64,000 bases of DNA from an uncultured Allomuricauda sp. (GTDB lineage Bacteria; Bacteroidota; Bacteroidia; Flavobacteriales; Flavobacteriaceae). Shown here one piece after another: positions 61,883 through 64,000 of the stretch (position 1 is the stretch's first letter; every line of letters begins with the position of its first letter). The stretch lies in assembly GCF_947499695.1 (NCBI RefSeq), contig NZ_CANMPQ010000001.1:1426001-1490000 (forward strand), given 5' to 3'. The position numbers and the translations under genes were made by a program. The notes below the pieces were generated by a model. The model made no database searches, was not told the origin of the DNA, and saw only the letters and a program-made list of their open reading frames with translations.

Positions 61883-63922
61883 ATGAAAAAGTCCCAAATC
61901 ATTTTATCCGCAATCTGTATTGCAATACTTTCATTCCAGACTTCATGTGTCAAGGATAGCCTTGATGGTCCTGTTCCAGAGCCCGAAGGGGAAACACCAG
62001 ACCCAGAAGTTCCAATCGACGAATTGGCAATTACTGAATTACAAATTCCGACGAACTTTGAGTTTAAAACGGACAAGGAAGTACAACTTATTATCACCGA
62101 TAATACCGCAGGTGTAAAGTATGACGTCTACGCCTACAATGATGAGATACTTACAGGTGAGCAAATCACTTATTTAAATGAGGAAGAGGAGGAAGAAACC
62201 GGTGTAGAAATTTCCGTGGATAATTTAAACCATTTGATTTTTAGCGGAATGCCTTCGGGAGGTACCATTGAACATACGTTTGTTGTCCCCGAGTATTACG
62301 ACCAACTCTATATCCGGAGAAAAGAAGGCTTTAGCTATACTTCGGCCGTGGTTAACATAACTGGCTCATTGGTCAACTATACCTATTCTTCCCAAAGTGG
62401 AAAAGGAGCGTCCGCATCCAAACCTATGGTAGAAGACTATCTATATTGTGTTAACGGGTCAGGTGAGATGTTTCAGATTGACCCTGTTACCGGCGATTAT
62501 ACCTTTGTTAGCGACATGCCCATGGGTAGTTGGACAGCCGCAATAGATCAACAAAACAATCTTTTGTACTCCATTGGAAAATCCAAGCCAAATCCTTTAA
62601 TGCGATACGATATGGTCAATGATACCTGGACTACCATTGGGAACTTAAATATCGGTGGCCCCCGTTTAGACTATAATGAAAACGATGGTTTGCTATATTT
62701 CTCCTCTGGCAATAAGCTTTATACCATCGACCCTCAAAATGCCAATATTTTATCAAATTGGGATATTATCGGCCTTCATAAAAAAAATGGTGGTGACTTG
62801 GCTTTTGCTGAAGATGGTACTCTTTTTCTTTGTTCATTCTCCGGTTTATATCGACTTAACTTAAATGGAGAAGGCGACTATGATGCAACAAGAATAAGTG
62901 GAGAAGATTTACCCTTTAACCCAACTTCAATGACCTTCGATTCTAATACAGAATTATGGTTGGCCAATAGTAGTTCTAACAGTGACTTGATTGTTATGGA
63001 CACTCAAACAGGAGGTTGGGAGTATCGCTATGGGCCAAACTCTACATCTGGGGTATCATTTGATAGAACAATAAATGACTTAACTACATTTAGAATTTTT
63101 GATGAAGTCACTGTCGACCCTGATACGGATGGAGATGGAATAACGGACAGCAATGATGCTTTCCCAGAAGAAGCCGATAAAGCTTTCGAACAGTTCACAC
63201 CAAGTAAATATGGCTGGGGCACGGTTGCTTTTGAAGATCTTTGGCCGTTTTTAGGAGATTATGATTTTAATGATACAGCTGTGAATTACCGATTCGTAGC
63301 GGTACTGAATGCGGACAACATGGCCGTGCAACTGGATATACATTTTGAAGTAACCTCCGATGGTGCAGGTTTTATAAACGCTTTTGGAATTGAACTTGAA
63401 AGTATTGCCCCAAGTTTAGTGGAATCCGTTTCAGGAACCGTTCTAACAGAAGGATATATAAATGTTGCTTCAAATGGAGTGGAACAAGGTCAAGATAGAG
63501 CTGTAATTATCTTGTTCGATAACCATGAGACCATGTTGAATGTACCTTCAACTGTATCTGTGAGATTTACAACACCTATCACAACTGCCCAACTTGGTAT
63601 TGCCCCCTTTAATCCATTTCTCATAATTGATAGGGATAGGGGCCGGGAAATTCACCTACCAAACAGATTTAGAACAACCCTGGGCGCAAATGATACCACT
63701 GTGCAAGGTGTAAATCAAGATATAGATGGGAATTACCAAACCGAATCCGGTCTGCCATGGGCCATAAACATCGTTCATAACTTTAAACCTCCGAAAGAAA
63801 ATACCCCAATTAACCAAGCTTACAATTTCTTTAATCAATGGGCCACTTCTGGTGGAAATACATACCAAGATTGGTATAAAGACTCCACTGGTTATCGAAA
63901 TGAAACTGAACTTAAGGAATAG
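61883..63922 (+). CDS. LruC-domain lipoprotein
   Basis: 679 residues; signal peptide and lipobox ILSFQTSCVKD, then an acidic Pro/Glu linker. The middle (~180-380) looks like a short beta-propeller (YLYCVNGSGEMFQIDPVTGDY, SIGKSKPNPLMRYDM, DGTLFLCSFSGLYRLNLNG). A calcium-loop DTDGDGITDSNDAFPEE precedes the LruC/DUF4842 domain (GWGTVAFEDLWPFLGDYDFND and later GINAFGIELE-like and DRGREIHLPNRF segments). LruC proteins are cell-surface or outer-membrane vesicle proteins of unknown ligand, found in Bacteroidetes and some other marine bacteria. It stands alone behind a 247-bp AT-rich region and ends before a terminator at 63946. Confidence 0.9.
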   Translation: MKKSQIILSAICIAILSFQTSCVKDSLDGPVPEPEGETPDPEVPIDELAITELQIPTNFEFKTDKEVQLIITDNTAGVKYDVYAYNDEILTGEQITYLNEEEEEETGVEISVDNLNHLIFSGMPSGGTIEHTFVVPEYYDQLYIRRKEGFSYTSAVVNITGSLVNYTYSSQSGKGASASKPMVEDYLYCVNGSGEMFQIDPVTGDYTFVSDMPMGSWTAAIDQQNNLLYSIGKSKPNPLMRYDMVNDTWTTIGNLNIGGPRLDYNENDGLLYFSSGNKLYTIDPQNANILSNWDIIGLHKKNGGDLAFAEDGTLFLCSFSGLYRLNLNGEGDYDATRISGEDLPFNPTSMTFDSNTELWLANSSSNSDLIVMDTQTGGWEYRYGPNSTSGVSFDRTINDLTTFRIFDEVTVDPDTDGDGITDSNDAFPEEADKAFEQFTPSKYGWGTVAFEDLWPFLGDYDFNDTAVNYRFVAVLNADNMAVQLDIHFEVTSDGAGFINAFGIELESIAPSLVESVSGTVLTEGYINVASNGVEQGQDRAVIILFDNHETMLNVPSTVSVRFTTPITTAQLGIAPFNPFLIIDRDRGREIHLPNRFRTTLGANDTTVQGVNQDIDGNYQTESGLPWAINIVHNFKPPKENTPINQAYNFFNQWATSGGNTYQDWYKDSTGYRNETELKE

Positions 63923-63945
63923 GATAAGGTTCCTGTACGAAAACG

Positions 63946-63974
63946 AAAAAACGCCCCAAAATGGGGCGTTTTTT
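63946..63974 (+). terminator. Intrinsic terminator after the LruC-domain gene
   Basis: 12-bp stem AAAAAACGCCCC / GGGGCGTTTTTT with a 5-nt loop; the T-run closes the stem. It starts 24 bp after the stop codon and could also serve a gene entering from beyond the window edge. Confidence 0.92.
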
Positions 63975-64000
63975 ATTTTATAAATGCGGTTCTAGGTTAC

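Noticed and set aside
1..64000. CRISPR arrays, insertion sequences, prophage genes, rRNA operons, toxin-antitoxin pairs or defence islands
   Set aside because: No regularly spaced repeats, transposase or integrase motifs, or typical defence or toxin proteins were seen on either strand.

Overview
The window looks like chromosomal DNA of a marine member of the Flavobacteriaceae (Bacteroidetes). The sequence is AT-rich. It carries a gliding-motility / type IX secretion (T9SS) adhesin with its PorP/SprF partner, a SusC/SusD pair, many lipobox lipoproteins, a Bacteroidetes-type Rho with a long low-complexity insert, BT_3928- and LruC-type proteins, and sugar-uptake genes suited to algal material. 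I found no insertion sequence, prophage, CRISPR array, rRNA or intact tRNA.

Layout. Positions 1-6195 (+): the 3' part of a giant T9SS adhesin, PorP/SprF, an OmpA-family protein, a degenerate receiver-like protein and a LytTR response regulator. Positions 6222-9473 (-): the convergent two-component propeller sensor kinase. Positions 9474-12175: a gene-poor stretch with a good candidate LytTR operator, one small orphan gene, a calcium-repeat lipo/secreted protein and a tRNA-like remnant. Positions 12176-32959: a glycan-uptake locus. It has a sulfatase (-), a GH109-type protein (+), and then nine genes in one direction (-), read from SusC: SusC, SusD, two tandem CRTAC1-like FG-GAP/ASPIC lipoproteins, a vanadium haloperoxidase-fold enzyme, an HGSNAT-like membrane protein, a DUF1080 3-keto-glycoside hydrolase-type lipoprotein, a SUMF1-fold protein and a Tat-exported Gfo/Idh/MocA oxidoreductase. 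Positions 33415-41446 (+): a GntR regulator, GH36 alpha-galactosidase, Na+/solute symporter, glycerol kinase and glycerol-3-phosphate dehydrogenase. Positions 41460-45504: an AraC relic, a hybrid histidine kinase and an alkaline phosphatase. Positions 45524-63922: mostly core genes (ClpS, PrmA, TpiA, FolP, CdaA, an ABC exporter, TruA, Rho) mixed with lipoproteins and membrane proteins of unknown role.

Two multi-gene systems stand out. The first is the 33.4-41.4 kb cluster. An alpha-galactosidase without a signal peptide, a symporter, GlpK and GlpD would together take up an alpha-galactosyl-glycerol, split it in the cytoplasm and send the glycerol to dihydroxyacetone phosphate. Floridoside, the red-algal compatible solute, is the obvious candidate substrate. 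The second is the 14.2-33.0 kb locus. It has SusC/SusD but almost no classical glycoside hydrolase. Instead it has redox-type glycoside-cleavage families (GH109-like, Gfo/Idh/MocA, DUF1080) plus a translationally coupled cassette of two CRTAC1-like lipoproteins and a vanadium haloperoxidase-fold enzyme, whose joint role is, as far as I know, undescribed.

Functions come from recognising families and motifs by eye. No database search was run. Domain-of-unknown-function names are from memory and should be confirmed.
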